From Sphagnum magellanicum (lineage: Eukaryota; Streptophyta; Sphagnopsida; Sphagnales; Sphagnaceae): a stretch of DNA of 64,000 nt. Below are positions 62,001-64,000 of this stretch, piece by piece (position 1 is the first letter of the stretch; each line of letters opens with the position of its first letter). A program made the position numbers and the translations under genes. The stretch is taken from contig CM038909.1 in the NCBI GenBank assembly GCA_021904315.1, positions 24,089,032 to 24,153,031 of the forward strand, in the 5' to 3' direction. The notes under the pieces are model-generated. The model ran no database searches, was not told the origin of the DNA, and was given only the letters and a program-made list of their open reading frames with translations.

Positions 62001-64000
62001 CCCATCTTAAAAAGGTCGATACTTATTGAGTAAAAAGAAGGCCCCAAGCACACGCAAACAACTTTCATGTGCTACATGTTTTTAGTTTTCCACCTCCTCC
62101 ATGTAATCTCTAGTTGTCTCACACAACTTTTGTTGGTTATGTGTGTTAAGAGATTTATGGTGGCTTCCACTTGTAATGCAATTCTCTTTTGGTCTTTGGT
62201 ACATGGTTTGGATATCACTTACTACAAGTTTCAATGAGTTGTGAATTGTCCCCCTCAAGATAACAAAAATATTCATAAAGCTTATAAGGAGAGTAGGGAT
62301 GATGACCATTTGAATTTTAAAATGCTTCCAAAAGCCAACTACAAATGTGCCAAGGCTCCAATCCCTTGCCTCATGCCATTTTTGACATCACTTTTGTGAT
62401 GTCTTCTAATCCCAAAATGAGTATCTATAATATTTAACAAAATGACATTCATTTTTATTTTTTGAGTTATTAATATTTGGGAAGATCCTATGTATGTGGT
62501 TCCAACGTCATATGGATTGAAGTGTAATATTCTCACATCCAAAGACCATGTGTCAAAAGTTGGTGAGGTGATGTCACTTGTACGACGAACCTTCGAAAAA
62601 ATAAATATGTGGTGAAAATGCATTGACTCCATTTAAAGAAATATTCTACTAAAAGATAATAAAATGTGTTATCATATGAAAAGGAGGGAAGCTTTCACCC
62701 ACTTTCCCAAAAAAATTCTAAGGAGGTGGGAGTTGGGTGTTATGTGTTGAAAATGTTTAATAACGGGTGTCACAAACTAATTATCTCATAGAAAAGTTTC
62801 AATGAAAAGACAATTCAAAAAATTTAATCAATTAATCAACAAAACGAATCATTGAATAGTGAGTTGTGACACCCATTAATGTTTGCCTTGATTCAAGTTT
62901 TTCATGAAAAGAAAGTTTTTTGAATTCTTGGTGTACAAAATTAAATGTTTTAACCTACCATTTTTTTGTTCAATGCCTTATGATTAAAATCCTCCAACTT
63001 GGGTAAAAAGTAATGACTATTTTTTAATTACATCTATCTAACTTTAACATACAATTTTTTTAAAAATATTGCCAATAAATTCCAAGTTAGCATATACAAA
63101 AACAAAAATGTTCATCCGAAATGTTTGAAATATATATATCTCATTTTTCACAACCTAAAAGCTCAAGAATGGTGCAAAAAATTCATTATCACTACCATGT
63201 TACAATTGTCATGACCATGTGGAAAAACTATATGATCTAGAATTCCCAATTATAACCATAGTTTAATGTTTGTTGGATACAACGATTCTATGGTGATTTC
63301 TTTAGATTTAGGTTTAAGGAACTAACATTGGAATGTTCATTTTGTATTTTTTTCAAAAATAATAATTTGACATTATGTGAAGTGATTTTAGTTGTTATAT
63401 TTGCCACATCTATTAAAGTTCATCCTTAAAACAATCTTGACAATCCTCATTGTTAACTAGACTTTTTTGTGAACTAGTAGTTTAACCGGTAATTGATGAA
63501 CCGATACTAACAATATAACCGGTAGTAACTTAATTGGTGATGCATGTTGAACCAATAGTCTACAGAACAAGTAGTTGGCAAAATAGGTAGCAAATTTTGA
63601 AATTTTTAACTATTTATAACTATTTTATTGGCTAGTTTCTATTAAATTGATTAGAATAAGGAGTTTTATCAACAATTGTGACTATTTCTTATAGTTTTAC
63701 TAGCTAGTTTTTATTAGTTTATTGTAACAAGGTGTTTTATCAACTAGTTACTATTTAGGTGATTTGCATGAGGTATTTTAAAATTCAAACTTAAAGTATA
63801 AAGGAGGGATGGTAAAACATGAGAAACATCAAATTTGTATTTTCCATACTTACTTTTTAATGTACAAACTTTGATTTTTAATAAAATTTTGTATTTTCAC
63901 TACAAGTTGGAGTACATGTTAGCATTGAATAGTTTGTACTTGTTTAGAACTTAGGAAAAGAAATTTGCATCAATTTTTCTATATTTTTCAAACTTGGATA
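59038..64000. other. Intergenic region to the window end, no gene seen
   Basis: 59040-59330 and 59580-59830 are less AT-rich than their surroundings but gave no recognisable protein or RNA. A short palindrome (AGCCTCTCTGAGAGAGGAGG) lies near 59471. A block of about 72 bp, containing TTTTATCAAC.A.TT and ACTATTT, is duplicated in tandem at about 63615-63760. Confidence 0.45.

Overview
The window looks like nuclear DNA of a land plant. Genes are split by short GT-AG introns, plant-type telomeric motifs (TTTAGGG) recur, and the plant-typical families present include a secreted LRR protein, a 2-oxoglutarate dioxygenase, and relics of chloroplast ClpC and vacuolar legumain. The leftmost gene encodes the flagellar dynein-regulatory-complex subunit DRC11/IQCA1. 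Plants keep such genes only if they make swimming sperm, so a bryophyte, lycophyte, fern, cycad or Ginkgo is suggested and a flowering plant is unlikely. The species cannot be named from this window.

Layout: 1-2.4 kb is intergenic and holds an inverted-repeat element. 3.4-10.4 kb (minus) is the DRC11 gene, with at least 19 exons reconstructed by hand. 10.4-16.8 kb is gene-poor, with one orphan coding-like tract. 16.8-20.3 kb (minus) is a decayed hAT transposase split by a solo LTR. 20.3-25.2 kb is AT-rich and empty. 25.2-26.1 kb is a repeat with a 101-bp foldback and a 14-copy, 39-bp minisatellite; a copy at 37.6-38.0 kb has one unit. 26.4-27.9 kb (plus) encodes a probable mitochondrion-targeted, truncated group II intron reverse-transcriptase/maturase-like protein. 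It is followed on the same strand by pseudogene pieces of ClpC (28.7-29.2 kb) and legumain (29.5-30.4 kb). 31.5-33.6 kb (minus) is an intact secreted LRR protein gene. 34-56 kb has no recognisable gene but many repeats: telomere-like arrays, minisatellites at 41.4, 45.2 and 47.3 kb, CATC microsatellites, a miRNA-sized hairpin at 44.1 kb, and a 1-kb inverted pair at 49.0-50.0 and 53.1-54.2 kb. 56.5-58.1 kb (minus) is an intact three-exon 2-oxoglutarate/Fe(II) dioxygenase. 58.1-64 kb is intergenic.

The four complete or near-complete genes (DRC11, maturase-like, LRR, dioxygenase) are functionally unrelated and do not form an operon or cluster. The most unusual parts are the same-strand cluster of a maturase-like gene and two gene relics, the foldback/minisatellite repeat family, and the wide spread of telomere-like sequence. 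All identifications rest on reading translated sequence by eye; no database search was run.
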